A DNA stretch of 64,000 bases from NCBI GenBank assembly GCA_963931925.1, contig OZ007571.1:60824125-60888124 (forward strand), in the 5' to 3' direction. Shown here one piece after another: positions 22,243 to 32,984 of this stretch. The position numbers were made by a program, and so were the translations under genes. The notes below the pieces were generated by a model. That model searched no databases. It was not told the origin of the DNA and saw only the letters and a list, made by a program, of their open reading frames with translations. Within the stretch, counting starts at the first letter, position 1. Each line of letters starts with the position of its first letter. The DNA is from Onchidella celtica. Its lineage: Eukaryota > Mollusca > Gastropoda > Systellommatophora > Onchidiidae.

Positions 22243-22870
22243 TAGAAGGAAGGAGGGAGGGGAGAGACGAGAGAGAGAGAGGGAGAGATAGAGGGAAGGA
22301 GGGAGGGGAGAGGAGAGAGAGAGAGGGAGAGATAGAGGGAAGGAGGGAGGGGAGAGACGAGAGAGAGAGGGAGAGATGGAAGGAGGGAGGGGAGAGACAG
22401 AGAGGGGTAGAGAGAGAGGGAGAGATAGAGGAAAGGAGAGAGGGGAGAGGCGGAGAGAGAGAGGGAGAGATAGAGGAAAGGAGAGAGAGGAGAGACGGAG
22501 AGAGAGAGAGGGAGAGAGAGCAGAGGGAGAGATAGAGGAAAGGAGAGAGGGGAGAGACGGAGAGAGAGAGAGAGAGAGAGCAGAGGGAGAGATAGAGGGA
22601 AGGAGGGAGGGGAGAGACGGAGAGAGAGAGGGGTAGAGAGAGCGGGAGAGATAGAGGGAAGGAGGGAGGGGAGAGACGGAGAGAGAGAGGGAGAGAGAGC
22701 AGAGGGGGAGATAGAGGGAAGGAGGGAGGGGAGAGACGGAGAGAGAGAGGGGTAGAGAGAGAGGGAGAGATAGAGGAAAGGAGATAGGGGAGAGACAGAG
22801 AGGGAGAGAGAGGGGGAGGGAGGGGAGCGAGAGAGAGACACGGAGAGGGAGAGAGAGAGAGAGAGAGAGA
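22200..22870 (+). repeat. GA-rich minisatellite with higher-order units
   Basis: About 670 bp of almost pure purine strand. A unit built around gggagagatagagggaagga, then gggaggggagagacg, recurs roughly every 50-100 bp. The long reverse-strand Ser/Leu/Pro frame across it is an artefact of composition. Confidence 0.9.
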
Positions 22871-23035
22871 CTATATGGTACAGACAGGTGGACAGATATG
22901 GGAAAGACAGACGAAAATGGAGATGAATTTCGGGGGGCTGAACCCTACATCCTATATCCTGCAGTGGACGGACAAGGCCTGACAAGAACTAAACAGGAGT
23001 AACTTTCAATAACTAATTTCTGGCAATGTTTTCAA

Positions 23036-23535
23036 GCCGCTCCCTGGTCTGGTTGGCGGCCTGACGGGGGCCTCTGTCCTGGGCCCTGAATGTTGTGCTC
23101 ATTCATTGGTGGCTGTGCTAGGGCCCTGAATGTAGTGCTCATTCATTGGTGGCTGTGCTAGGGCCCTGAATGTAGTGCTCATTCATTGGTGGCTGTGCTA
23201 GGGCCCTGAATGTAGTGCTCATTTGTTGGCGGCCTGAGGGGGCCTCTGTCCTGGGGCCCTGAATGTAGTGCTCATTCATTGGTGGCTGTGCTAGGGCCCT
23301 GAATGTAGTGCTCATTTGTTGGCGGCCTGAGGGGGCCTCTGTCCTGGGGCCCTAAATGTAGTGCTCATTTGTTGGCGGCCTGATTGGGTCTCTGTCCTGG
23401 GGCCCTAAATGTAGTGCTCATTTGTTGGCGGCCTGATTGGGTCTCTGTCCTGGGGCCCTAAATGTAGTGCTCATTTGTTGGCGGCCTGATTGGGCCTCTG
23501 TCCCGGGGCCCTAAATGTAGTGCTCATTCCTTCTC
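23036..23535 (+). repeat. Composite minisatellite, 40-bp and 53-bp units
   Basis: Units share the core ggccctgaatgtagtgctca. The 40-bp type ends ttcattggtggctgtgctag. The 53-bp type continues tttgttggcggcctga and then a tctgtcctgg segment. The order is mixed: a run of 40-bp units first, then interspersed, then a run of 53-bp units. Confidence 0.9.
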
Positions 23536-23974
23536 GGCCTGAGGGGGTCTCGATCCAGGTCGAGGCTCTGAACTTGTAACCTCATTCTCCTGAAAAGTGA
23601 CATAACCATCCACTTCCATAAAACAAAGGAAATGAAACCGCTAGAAGCTGAGACAGGAGTCAGAATAATAACAATAATTAAAAAACAATAACAGCAGCAG
23701 CTGACATCCGCTCCAGAGACGAGTCAAAATCGATGAGTTTCTCTTTGACAAAATATTCCCGTTCCGCTACGGTAGTTCTGTGTTGTCGTATTTTCACGGT
23801 TCAGTGCGCGCTCGTGCCCATTCAACACCACACGGTAGTGGATTTACTCTTGGTTGACTTCGATGGCGGCACTGTGTGTGTACAAATGCCCTGAAATACA
23901 GTTTTCATTAAATTATCCTTTAAACCGGTGTTTCGGGTGGCGATACTTGGGTGGGCGTGTGACTTCACAAAAGG
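23536..23974. other. Unassigned DNA
   Basis: No gene was recognised. Confidence 0.3.
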
Positions 23975-24515
23975 GCGCAGGGACTGGGCTTAACATGATA
24001 GGGCCTTCCCGGATATACTAAGAAAATAATAGGAAACTAGATGACTTACCGGGCATTGCCCGGAATAAACAATCATGTGATCCCCCCCCCCCCCTCTCTC
24101 TCTAGTATAATAAAAGTAATAAACTACAGTCTTGCTTCAGAACTCATGCGCACCAGAACACTAAGCACCAGAACACTAAGCACCAAATTGAACGCTTGAT
24201 ACGGTTACTTTTTATGACATGTACGGTACTAAATAATATATTACGAAACAAACATGCAAAAATACAGATGTTACATAGCAATAAACATTGTTATTTTTTA
24301 AAAATACATGCTTGAAGTAAACAACTTTTAATTATAGCCATCATCTTCCTTATCCCAATTGCCACCTTCCTGCCAAATTTAAGGCCTGAAGAGTGTATAG
24401 TTTGGTCAGTTAGTCATGCCAAAGGTTGCGAGTTACTGAAATATATAATAGATTATGGTGTGCACTTCTAGTCTGCCAGCACCTGACTGTCTTTCCGGGT
24501 TCACTGTGATACCTC
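23975..24515 (+). mobile_element. M3 inverted-repeat element, copy 1, interrupted
   Basis: The middle module (ggcttaacatgatagggcc) is at about 23982-24000 and the right module (ending gtgatacctcag) at about 24500-24515. Both match copies at 28.1 and 33.8 kb. A different element occupies 24032-24451. The left module is lost. Confidence 0.55.
24032..24451 (+). mobile_element. Element Q, copy 1, nested in M3
   Basis: It begins ctagatgacttaccgggc and ends with a tatataatagat-type terminus. It separates aggaaa from ttatggtg, which are nearly contiguous in M3 copy 3. The paired termini resemble Q copy 2 (ctagctgagttcccgg at the start, attagtatagat at the end). Superfamily not assigned. Confidence 0.45.
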
Positions 24516-24551
24516 AGTGAATCTACAACGTAATTACAATATGCCCTATGG

Positions 24552-24760
24552 TGCGACCTAACTTCATGTTAGTTCCAACTCCACTTTTTTGAGCAACTGA
24601 GAAATTCGACGTCAAACACTTGCGGCTTTAGTTATTTGTAACAAACAGTTTGAATAAGTTGGAACGGTGAAACAGCTTGATAAAAATGCCAAATATACTA
24701 AACGATCTTCAGTTGTTCAGAAAATGGAGACAGAACAAATTATAAGAACTGAGGTTACGA
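24552..24760 (-). mobile_element. M1 MITE-like element, copy D
   Basis: Reverse-strand copy with an internal deletion that removes part of the core between caagctgtttcac and gatctt. Ends are diverged. Confidence 0.7.
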
Positions 24761-24769
24761 TGATTCCGC

Positions 24770-25820
24770 ACTGCGCTACGCGCCGATCCTTTGACGTGAC
24801 GCAAAAAAGGAACGCATTTTTTGTGATGGCAAATGAAAGCAAAGCCAATTACAATTGTGGAATAATATTCAACCCCACTAGATCCCAAACGCAGCACTGG
24901 AAAGCTTAGACTTGACACGCTGCGCAAGCAATTTTGACAGATGTTTCTATTTGAGCAGTACCACCTGCTGCCAGCTGTCTACTACATGTACTCTTAATAC
25001 CCCATGACAAAAAAACATCGGATCCGCCATGTGAAAATCGATACCCGCCGGCTCGTGGTGATAATTCTATTTAGACTCACGCGGCCTTTTATCAAGAGTT
25101 TGTTGAGTTGTTGGAAGAAACAAAATCAATTTTGCCTGCAAATTATTGTCAAGAACAGGGGGGGATAAAAATATCAAATAATGGTGGTGAAATCTCTACT
25201 GGTTTGGGGGGGGGGGGCATCCTAAAGTACGTTACACTCCGGGGGTGGGAGGAGGGAAGGTTAGTGCACATTTGGGGGGGGGGGGAGGTGTCAAGGGACC
25301 GTACGTAAGCTTTTCGTTTTATTGTAATATATAATTATATTAAAAAGTTTCTAGATTTATCACGGAGTAGACAATGACTCGGGAGACAGAAACTGTGACA
25401 AAAATGGTTTTAAACATAAAATTTTCAGTGTGAGCTGGAAAATTGCAGAATTTCTTCTACACAATACGTGCAGGATCATGTGGTAAACTGTCATAACTCA
25501 CTTTTAACAATTTTTTCAAGAGAAGCCAAAAGAAAACAACAAAAACCCAACAACAACAAAAAAACTGAACAACTTTCTTTACAAAACTTAATAGTTACGA
25601 TATTTAAAAAACAACAACAACAACAACAACATTATTTAATCTAAACTGGGTGGCATTTAATAAGTACGGCTCTCATGTCTTTTTAACTCTCTGTCTTTAT
25701 ATTCAGTGACAACGTGGCCACACCCCTTCTCTCTTGATAAGCTTATGTAATATTCTCAAAAGTAAAAATACAACTTGTGACGGCATTTAAAAGTGGAATC
25801 TTTTTCTAAAAAATTCTGGT
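24770..25820. other. Unassigned DNA
   Basis: G tracts at about 25206 and 25274 and an (AAC)n run at about 25610-25632. No gene was recognised. Confidence 0.35.
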
Positions 25821-25824
25821 CGAA

Positions 25825-25992
25825 TTCTCTCTCCCTCTCCCTTCCACCCCTCTCCCTCTCTCCTCTTCTCTCTCTCTCTCTCTCTCTCCTCCTCCCCCAC
25901 TTTCTCCCTTCCTCCCCCCTCTCCTCTCTCTCTTCCCCCCTCGCTCTCTCACTTCCCACCCCCCCCTCTCTTTCTTTCTCTCTCTCTCTGGC
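25825..25992 (+). repeat. CT-rich microsatellite
   Basis: Pyrimidine strand of CT, CCT and CTTT motifs. Confidence 0.9.
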
Positions 25993-26284
25993 CCCACAAA
26001 CTCACAAACTCCACTGCTTACAATAGGAACACCAACAATTAATATGTCTATCATATTTCATTTTCGTGCTATTTGGTTAAGCACAGACAACAAAGACACG
26101 ACATCAAAGGCCCGAACGACAACGCGGACTAATTCAAATTTGGCATTTGTCCCGCTTTATAGAGCTCCTGGCTGGGGGCCAGGAGGTGGTGGGGGGGGGG
26201 GATGCTCTTTGGAATTGAACATAAAATGCACATACGTGGTTGGACGTGAACTCATCATGGCATATTGATTATTGCACGCAGAGA

Positions 26285-26440
26285 AGGGCGCAGTGGTCCG
26301 GCCACTGGTTAGACCGCATGCCAGGGTTGGGAGAGGGCGCCGGATTCGAATCTTCTGTTTTGTCTGTGTGAGGCGAGGCGGGCGGGGGGGGGGGTCCAAC
26401 TTCATTCTTATCTCGCCGTGTTTTTCACAGGTCAACAGTC
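26285..26440 (+). mobile_element. tRNA-headed SINE-like element
   Basis: A tRNA-like head with gcagtggtccggccactgg and a B-box-like ggattcgaatc is followed by a G-rich body. There is no complete cloverleaf, so it is not a tRNA gene. Confidence 0.45.
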
Positions 26441-26643
26441 TTACCGGGGGAGTTTGGGGGGGGGGGTGTTGTTGACAATAGCCTTGTCTGGGATACACAG
26501 CTCCCTCTCCCATTGTGTCGAAACGGGACGATATCCCCCCCCCCTCCCCCCCCCCCCCGGTACAAACAAACAAACAAAGCAAAAGAAGAAAGAAAAAAAA
26601 AACTACGTATGGTGGAGATCAGTTTGTGGTTGTCTAGGTGGAA

Positions 26644-26727
26644 ACAAGCATAACCATGGGAAGAAATAAAACAAGCATAACCATGGGAAGAAATAAAACA
26701 AGCATAACCATGGGAAGAAATAAAACA
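26644..26727 (+). repeat. 27-bp minisatellite, three units
   Basis: Three copies of acaagcataaccatgggaag plus aaataaa. Confidence 0.95.
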
Positions 26728-27080
26728 AAAATAACAAACATACAAAATCAGGCTACTCACCAAGAGAAGCATAAAAAAATCCAGTTTTGAAGAGATTTAC
26801 TCGAGCATTGTCCAGAAGCCAAAAGGAAAGTTAGTTATGTCACAGAAAATATCATTTTGGTTCTATACCAATTATTACAAACTCTGATCATAAACGCACG
26901 CAACTTTCCGCAAGAAAATGTTAAACGGCAATGTGATGGTGACTTCCAGTTCTGAAAATGACACTCTGGTGAAGCCTTTGCTATGATAAAGTCTCAGTAC
27001 ATAGGCTTGCAGTCCGACCAAGCACCGAAACAAAGAACCACATACATTGTACAATGTAAAGGGGCCAGTCGTATAGAGCA

Positions 27081-27150
27081 GTGGTTCTCAACTTTTTTTT
27101 CTGGCAGTGGCCCCCTTAGGCTCCAATGATATTTTTTCACCCCCCCCCCC
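27081..27150 (+). mobile_element. hAT-type terminus fragment
   Basis: The sequence cagtggttctcaac matches the well-known terminal inverted repeat start of Charlie-like hAT elements. No partner end is visible. Poly-T and poly-C runs follow. Confidence 0.4.
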
Positions 27151-27164
27151 CCACACCTCTGCAT

Positions 27165-27583
27165 TTATGTTGTTGTTGTTGTTGGCTTGACTGTGTGGTC
27201 TATGGAAGGTTTGTTGAGACACGTCTGGTGCAGGCACGCTGGTGACTGGTGAGTCCTATTCGGGACAGGCACACTCTGCCACAGCTACTGCAGGGGAATG
27301 TCTGATGTGGATTAGGTGTGTGGCTCTTTCACCGCATCCTTCGTTCCGATGCCCTGGCTTGTATGACACTTTCGAGCTTGGCAGTGGCCTGTTTAGTTTT
27401 TTACCTCCAGGTATCGCGGTCAGCTGCGAGTTCTGACCATTGATTAGGATCAATATTGCTGATCAGGGACCATTTTAGAGTGTCCTTGTAGCGTTTGCGG
27501 AGAGCACCTCTGGGGCGGTAGCCGGTAGAAAGCTCTCCGTCGAAGACCACAGACTCCCAAAAATCGTGCGCTACGTAGAGCAT
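27165..27583 (-). pseudogene. LINE ORF2 C-terminal remnant with Cys-rich end
   Basis: On the reverse strand the fragment carries GALRKRYKDTLKWSL and LAADRDTWR. Another frame then carries SCGRVCLSRIGL followed by a His and Cys. This is the order seen at the C-terminus of many non-LTR retrotransposon ORF2 proteins: a basic linker, the conserved DRxxWR, then a terminal CCHC-like zinc motif with CxxCGRxCxSRIGLxSHxRxC spacing. A frameshift separates the two parts. Only the last part of the protein is present. The copy abuts M1 copy E at 27575. It is not functional. Confidence 0.7.
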
Positions 27584-27662
27584 TTGTTATACTCCTTCTA
27601 CATACTACAAGATCTCCTGTTTTTCAGAAAATGGACACAGAACAAACAAGAATTAAGGTCGC
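27575..27662 (-). mobile_element. M1 copy E, truncated
   Basis: Only one end survives, with tacaagatctcctgtttttc, aaaatggacacagaacaaac and aagaattaaggtcgc. The LINE remnant borders the broken side. Confidence 0.7.
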
Positions 27663-27696
27663 CATGTACTCTCGTAATACTGTCATGCGTGTTCAC

Positions 27697-28097
27697 CACA
27701 GACTAATAAATCAACCAGACTGGAAACACAAGCTTCGGGCTATGTCGGTTTTTACGGAAGTTAATGAGATGCGGCCGTATAACCAACGTGGCCACCGCTC
27801 GGGAAATTCCGATTCTAGTTCTATCTGCAGTAGAAATTTCTTTTCATTTGTCAAGATTGGTTGTACATGTATTAATTATGCATTAACTTGCCTATCCTTT
27901 CATTTTATTGGCTACATCTGCCTTTTTTTTTATTGTTATAAATGATGACCGTATGGACTTTTAGCGACCGCTGCACTGTAGCTATGCTGAAGCCTCGGTC
28001 GCAACCGTAAACCTAATGTGGCGGATGGTTCATGACCTTTCGCTGTTTTGTGACGTCACACAATGGGCTCATCCAGTCTGGGTATTTTATTAGTCAC
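27697..28097 (+). mobile_element. M2 MITE, copy 1
   Basis: It starts cacagactaataaatcaacc and ends with cagtctgggtattttattag, imperfect inverted repeats. The interior matches 51935-52289, including attctagttctatctgcag and ttttgtgacgtcacacaatg. The right end is eroded, so no target duplication is visible. Confidence 0.75.
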
Positions 28098-28105
28098 CCA
28101 ATGAA

Positions 28106-28290
28106 AGGGGAGGTATCATGCTAAGCCCGGTCAGACACAGTCGTCCGATGCTGCCAGCAGAATGTATGCGAAAGAAAGAATGTTAGCATGACAGGGCCAC
28201 CTGTCCCGTATACACTAAGAAAATAAGCATTTCCTGTCTGCCAGCATCTGACAAGTGTGTGTGGCCGGGCTTAGCATGATACCTCCTTTA
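28106..28290 (+). mobile_element. M3 inverted-repeat element, copy 2
   Basis: It begins aggtatcatgctaagcccgg, ends with ccgggcttagcatgatacct, and carries a degenerate third module at about 28183-28200. It directly follows M2 copy 1. Confidence 0.75.
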
Positions 28291-28599
28291 AAACTGTTAG
28301 TCTAGGAGATCTACTGTGTTCACTAAACAAAACCGTCCCATGCCCAGCGCTGCTGTAATCCCATACTCACTAGGGAAGGTCGCCTTACCCCCCCCCCCCT
28401 TTATTTTTAATGCTTTTTTTACTTTCTAAAAAAAAATATTGCTAAGGTAGTAGTATGAACCTGAGCTGGGATGGTCACGTTGGGAAATGAGATTGAAGAG
28501 GTTGGTAGACTCACCGATAAGTTGGTTCAGTGACAGACTGCACTGCAACATAAGTTAATAGACGTAAGCAGAAGCTCGGGGGGAGGCAGAGCACTAAGA

Positions 28600-28720
28600 T
28601 TTGGAGTGGCCAAACGGGTAAGCGATCTGTTTTCTTCTTGGCAAGGCGACGGGTGTCGTAGCAGAGGTCGCGGGTTCTAATCCCATCTCGATAATTTGTC
28701 TTTCTTCCTTCTTTCACGCC
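28600..28720 (+). mobile_element. tRNA-headed SINE-like element
   Basis: An A box (gtggccaaacgggtaagcg) and a B-box-like ggttctaatcc follow each other at tRNA-gene spacing, with a longer insert (variable-arm-like, cgtagcagaggtcgc) between. The reverse translation includes DGIRTRDLCYDTRR, a string often seen where SINEs are mis-translated. Confidence 0.55.
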
Positions 28721-29430
28721 CGCTTTGCTTTTCTGAGCACTGACTAGGCACTGCAACCTTGGTTCGCCTCATAATTATCTTCTCTGAACTGCACTGTAAC
28801 ATAGTCACTCTACTGCGAGTGTTAGACTGAAGTTAACGGCACGCAGAGTCAAGTCTCGGTTTTAGATGTGCAGCTGACTAAAACAAAGTCTGTCTCACAA
28901 GTTAGAACGCGTCAGAACTTGTCTTGCGTAAACTTCCGGGAGAGAAACCTCGCTCACCGAGTCAAAACAGACACTGAATAGATTTGATTCATTGCGTCAA
29001 CAGTCTAATTATACCTCAGGGGGATTACAGCTATAATTGGGAGCTTTCTGAGCTCTCCCTTTAAAGGGTCTTTTCGTCGATGGTCACAAGTCCTCCATTT
29101 CGGACTGTCAAGATGACCGATTACCTTAGCCAGTCTGACCATTACGGTATCTAGACGCAACATTAGCACAGTTGGTAAACGATACATCAAATGGCCAACC
29201 TCGTCCATCATAATAAGTGATTACAGATGAACTGTTAAACCCGGTAAATCGACGCCGTCCAGGCAAATGGCCGAATGTGAAAATTGTTTAATGCTCCAAA
29301 CATTGAAAATATGATAATATGTAATACTTTTTTTTTTTTCACCTCGCTGATCTAACTAGAATAACTGGGTTGCGAGACGATGGCTGCTTCCCCATTTAGG
29401 AATCAATCTGGAATAAATAAAATTAATATT
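28721..29430. other. Unassigned DNA
   Basis: No gene was recognised. Confidence 0.3.
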
Positions 29431-29433
29431 CGC

Positions 29434-29672
29434 GACCTTAGTTCCTGTTGGTGATATGTCCATTCTCTGAAAATCTGGAGATCTTTTAGCCTGTAGAAGA
29501 GGTATAATAAATGCAGATTTTGATACTCGTTTAAAGTGCTTTGTGGCACTTGTCGACCTGTTTCAGTTGAGATTTATTTTCACTCCTTATCAAAATACTA
29601 TACCCGCAAAGGTCCAATTTCTCGGTTGTGCAAAAAGTGGAGTTGGAACAAACCAGAACTAAGCTCGCCAAA
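29434..29672 (+). mobile_element. M1 MITE-like element, copy F
   Basis: Full-length copy beginning cgcgaccttagttcctgttg and ending with aaaaagtggagttggaac and gaactaagctcgc. Confidence 0.8.
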
Positions 29673-29674
29673 CA

Positions 29675-30005
29675 TTGCTACATCTTGAATGAGCTTCCAT
29701 CGAACATCAAGGAGCTGGAATCCATCATCAGATTTGAAACTAGTTAAAAAAAAAAAAATTATTTAAAATGTCTCGTATTTTGACTGTTGATGGAATTTCT
29801 GTGCTGTGCCTAGTAAAATAATGGGATGTGTGATGTATCGATGGGTGTGTGCATACGATGGTGCGCGTGTGTAAATTGTGTTTGTATGCATGTATGCATA
29901 ATAATAATATGAGAGTGGTTTATTATTTTTGTTTTCCTCCCTGTAAAGCGCCTTGAGACATCAGGAAAATCGCCCTGAATACATCTACTTCATCATTATT
30001 ATTAA
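29675..30005 (+). mobile_element. CR1/L2-like LINE 3' end
   Basis: A short C-terminal ORF2 piece (NELPSNIKELESIIRFETS) is followed by an untranslated region with tgtaaagcgccttgagac and a tail tcatcattattatta. These are the marks of CR1/L2-type 3' ends. It starts right at the M1 copy F border. Confidence 0.65.
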
Positions 30006-30764
30006 ACAGTATGTCTCTACACACACTACAGGAATGGGACTGAAAATTAGTGATTTTGACATACGACACTTTTCCTGGTCAGAGAAGAAATTTTATTGAG
30101 GAGGAAGTTGTACGCCAGTCACTCCCTCCCTCTTCCTACCAATCGTACAGAAATCCTGGGTCGGATTGACATGGGGATACTGATGAGATGTTTTTGCATT
30201 TTCTGTGATTCTATTTTGTTTTGGCTTATACAGTCATTTTCCGTGTCATGGCAGAAAGTCTCAGGGTACGTTCACGCTAAACCCGGCAAGTTGCCGGTGG
30301 CAGCCGTCAGCAGCCGCCGGCAACTGGTTGGAATCTGTGGTCATGCCCTTTTCTTCTTTCCCGCCATGAAAGCCGGCGATGCACGTTCACGCTGCCAGCC
30401 AGCAGCCGTCAGCCGCCGTCAGCCGGCAATTTGTTTTGCCTCGTGTACACAAAAAAAACGGCTGGCAGGTCCAAGAGAAGTAATTTCCGACCATACCGAC
30501 AGAGTGAATGCACTTGATTCGCGGGAAAGCACTATACAGATTCGCGGCAAAATGGATGAAGATGTAGACAAACTGATAATCAGTAGCAGAAAGTGGATCA
30601 TGAAAATGAATAACAATTCTAGTCAATTCCAGTTTAGATAACAATTCTAGTCATTTCAAGTCAGCTAGACTAAATACTACTCAATGTAATCTTCAAATAT
30701 TGAGCAATTAAAGGAAACAACATTTGTCATGTACGTATCAATTAATTTCTTTGCGCACCCTCTC

Positions 30765-30990
30765 TCTCTTTCTCTCTCTCTCTCTTTCTGTCTCTCTTTC
30801 TGTGTGTGTGTGCGAACGTGCGCGCGCGTGTGTGTGTGTGTGTGTGTGTTCATGCATGTATTGGATTGACATATAACCCTTCTCTCTCTCTCTTTCTCTC
30901 CCACCCCTCCCTCCCTCCCTCCCTCTCTCTCCCTTTCTCTATCTCTCTCTCTTTCTCTCTCTCGCCACCCTCTCCCCCTCTTCTTTCTCT
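30765..30990 (+). repeat. (CT)n-(TG)n-(CT)n microsatellite in Harbinger relic
   Basis: A CT run, then GTGT with a CGCG patch, then CT/CCCT runs. Confidence 0.95.
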
Positions 30991-31022
30991 CATTCATGTA
31001 ACTGTTATTTACAGCTAAATAC

Positions 31023-31328
31023 TTACCTCAGTGTTACAATCAAGCGCTCCGCTGGCGAAATAGGCATTTGAAAATTTGTAGACTGCTTTGTCAAATCTTC
31101 ACGGCATTGGTTAAGCAGATCTTGAAAAGCCTCTGGTCGCATCCGTATGTATTCTACACATTTCTGGGTATCGTTCATCACTTGCGGAATCAAATGATGG
31201 TATTCTCCATGCACTCTGCGATTGCGGTGAATTGGGTGAACACCATATTTGCGAGAATTTCGTTTCAATAATCTGTTTTGTAAAATCCACCACAGCAATA
31301 TGCGTCTCTTCCGCCTGGAAAGCGCCAT
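31023..31328 (-). pseudogene. Harbinger transposase, N-terminal fragment
   Basis: A 101-codon reverse-strand frame reads, in order, HPIHRNRRVHGEYHHLIPQV, then YIRMRPEAFQDLL, then TNFQMPISPAERLIVTLR. These match the conserved N-terminal part of PIF/Harbinger nucleases, which precedes the DDE catalytic domain. The frame stops directly after the VTLR motif. The DDE domain is absent, replaced by microsatellite and unrelated sequence. An intact element would also encode a second, MADF- or Myb-like DNA-binding protein. A short forward frame near 30552-30639 (MDEDVDKLIISSRKW) might be its start but is too short to be sure. The fragment lies inside matching inverted terminal repeats. No activity is expected. 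Confidence 0.8.
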
Positions 31329-31469
31329 CTTTGTTTACAAAGTAGTGTGGCAGCAATTCGCCCGACAGCAACTTCGGGCTCTACCGTGAACACTGGTGGC
31401 GGCAAGTTGCCGACGGCAACTGGCTGACGGCAATTTGCCGGGTTTAGCGTGAACGTAGCCTTAGCCTGG

Positions 31470-32420
31470 GGGAGGCAATAATAATTATGATAGTCTGTGG
31501 GGGCGGACCAGACAGCGGTTGATCGATTCAGCGGCCAAGTGTCTAGTCAGCTTTCTCATCTGTCACTTGAAAAGGACCAAAGTTCATGCAATATCCTTTG
31601 ATCTCTCCGCTTTCCGGTAATTTAAAAAAAAAATTTGTTGGGTCTATTTCGAAGCCTCTGGCGAAAGTTCTGTTTTCGCTGTTCTTTGTTTGAAAATGCT
31701 GAGTTTGAAGTTTGTTGCCCTTTCTTTGATCTTAGCAATGTGATTCAGTTCAAAATGCCTTCCGAATTTGATTCTTTGTAACCAAGAACTGGACGAGTCT
31801 TTGAAAAACAAACTTCATCAAATTTCCAAATATGAGTGGATGTGACGAAACCGGGCTTCAGGTGAAAGTTCAAATTCCTAAGAAAACCTCTCAAAAATAC
31901 GATTTTCGCAATCCCCCACTTAAAAAAATTCACAACTTTGCTTAGAATTGAGATACTAAGCTCAGATACAAACAGAAATGCTCAGAAAATACTACTACAA
32001 AGCTAAAATATCACCTTTAACACGGATTTGTCAGATCCACCCACAAATCTTGAAAGAGATGATAGTGCGCGCTTCTGTAGAAAGCACTCCTTTTACAGTC
32101 CGGTCTTCTGTTGTTTGTTAAAAGCGTAGAACTTCGCAAAACACACCTGTTCCTGATTTCAATACATTTTGGGCAAAAAGACAAAAGGTGCACGTTTCTT
32201 CAGAAAAAAAAATGTAGCAGAATAAAACGAAACAATTAATCCAGGAATCGCACAATTGTCACTGGAGAAGATCGGTTGACCGCAGGGTTGATCCGTCTTT
32301 CCCGTTCCTTTAGATGTTTTTGGTATCGTTTCTGATCCGCATGTATTTCTTATCCGAGGCTTTGCTACCAGGTCACTTGATGAATGCCTGTAATTGAGTT
32401 ATTGAGTTATGATATATGTT
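31470..32420. other. Unassigned DNA
   Basis: No gene or repeat was recognised on either strand. Confidence 0.3.
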
Positions 32421-32429
32421 TATGCATTA

Positions 32430-32525
32430 CATGTGTGTGTACCATGTCTTTGCTCCTACACTCTCTGTGAAACAGAAATTTGCCTCATGGGATGATAACA
32501 TGATTCTTATCTTATCTGACCTAAT
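32430..32525 (+). repeat. Dispersed repeat R6, copy 1 (retroposon 3' end-like)
   Basis: Shares gtaccatgt, then gctc, then ctctctgtgaaa-like and cctcatggg segments with 44960-45050. Both end in a ttcttatcttatctgacc-like tail, as expected of a non-LTR 3' end. Confidence 0.5.
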
Positions 32526-32780
32526 GCAGTTTTATCTTTTGTCCACATTTTGACTTTGTTTCAAGCCTTCGACCCTCAGATTTTCTTTTTTTTTTTTTAA
32601 ATGCTACTTTGTACGTTTCTAATTTGCTGCAGTCAGTGTAGGGGGTTCAAGTCTGATCTTAATCCTAACAAATAACTGCAGCCAGTGTTTTGCATGTAAA
32701 AAATTTTATGTGACCATGCTATGTATATATATGTATGTCTAGCATGAGATCGAAGATTGTACATGCGAGAGAGGGGGGCG

Positions 32781-32781
32781 G

Positions 32782-32824
<43 letters not shown>

Positions 32825-32908
32825 AAAAGAGAGAGAGAGAGAGAGAGAGACTGACAGACAGACAGACAGACAGACAGACAGAGACAGAGAAAGAGAGAGA
32901 GAGAGAAA

Positions 32909-32951
<43 letters not shown>

Positions 32952-32958
32952 GAGAGAG
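32781..32958 (+). repeat. (GA)n/(GACA)n microsatellite
   Basis: GA runs with two GACA blocks. Confidence 0.95.
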
Positions 32959-32984
32959 CGTGAGTTGCAGATGGAGAGAACAAG

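Larger units (their letters stand above)
30264..31460. mobile_element. PIF/Harbinger-type transposon relic
   Basis: Terminal inverted repeats match: gtacgttcacgctaaacccg at the left, and the same sequence inverted at the right (cgggtttagcgtgaacgta). Subterminal ttgccgg/gcaact motifs extend the symmetry. The flanks are tca (30261-30263) and tta (31461-31463), close to the three-base TNA target duplication of Harbinger. A transposase N-terminus lies on the reverse strand. The middle is replaced by CT/TG microsatellite, so the element is internally deleted. Confidence 0.75.

Noticed and set aside
22164-22985. 273-codon Ser/Leu/Pro-rich reverse frame
   Set aside because: Composition artefact of the GA-rich minisatellite; no domain and no start context.
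28600-28700. tRNA-Ser or tRNA-Leu gene with long variable arm
   Set aside because: B box is mutated and no acceptor stem forms; it fits a SINE head better.
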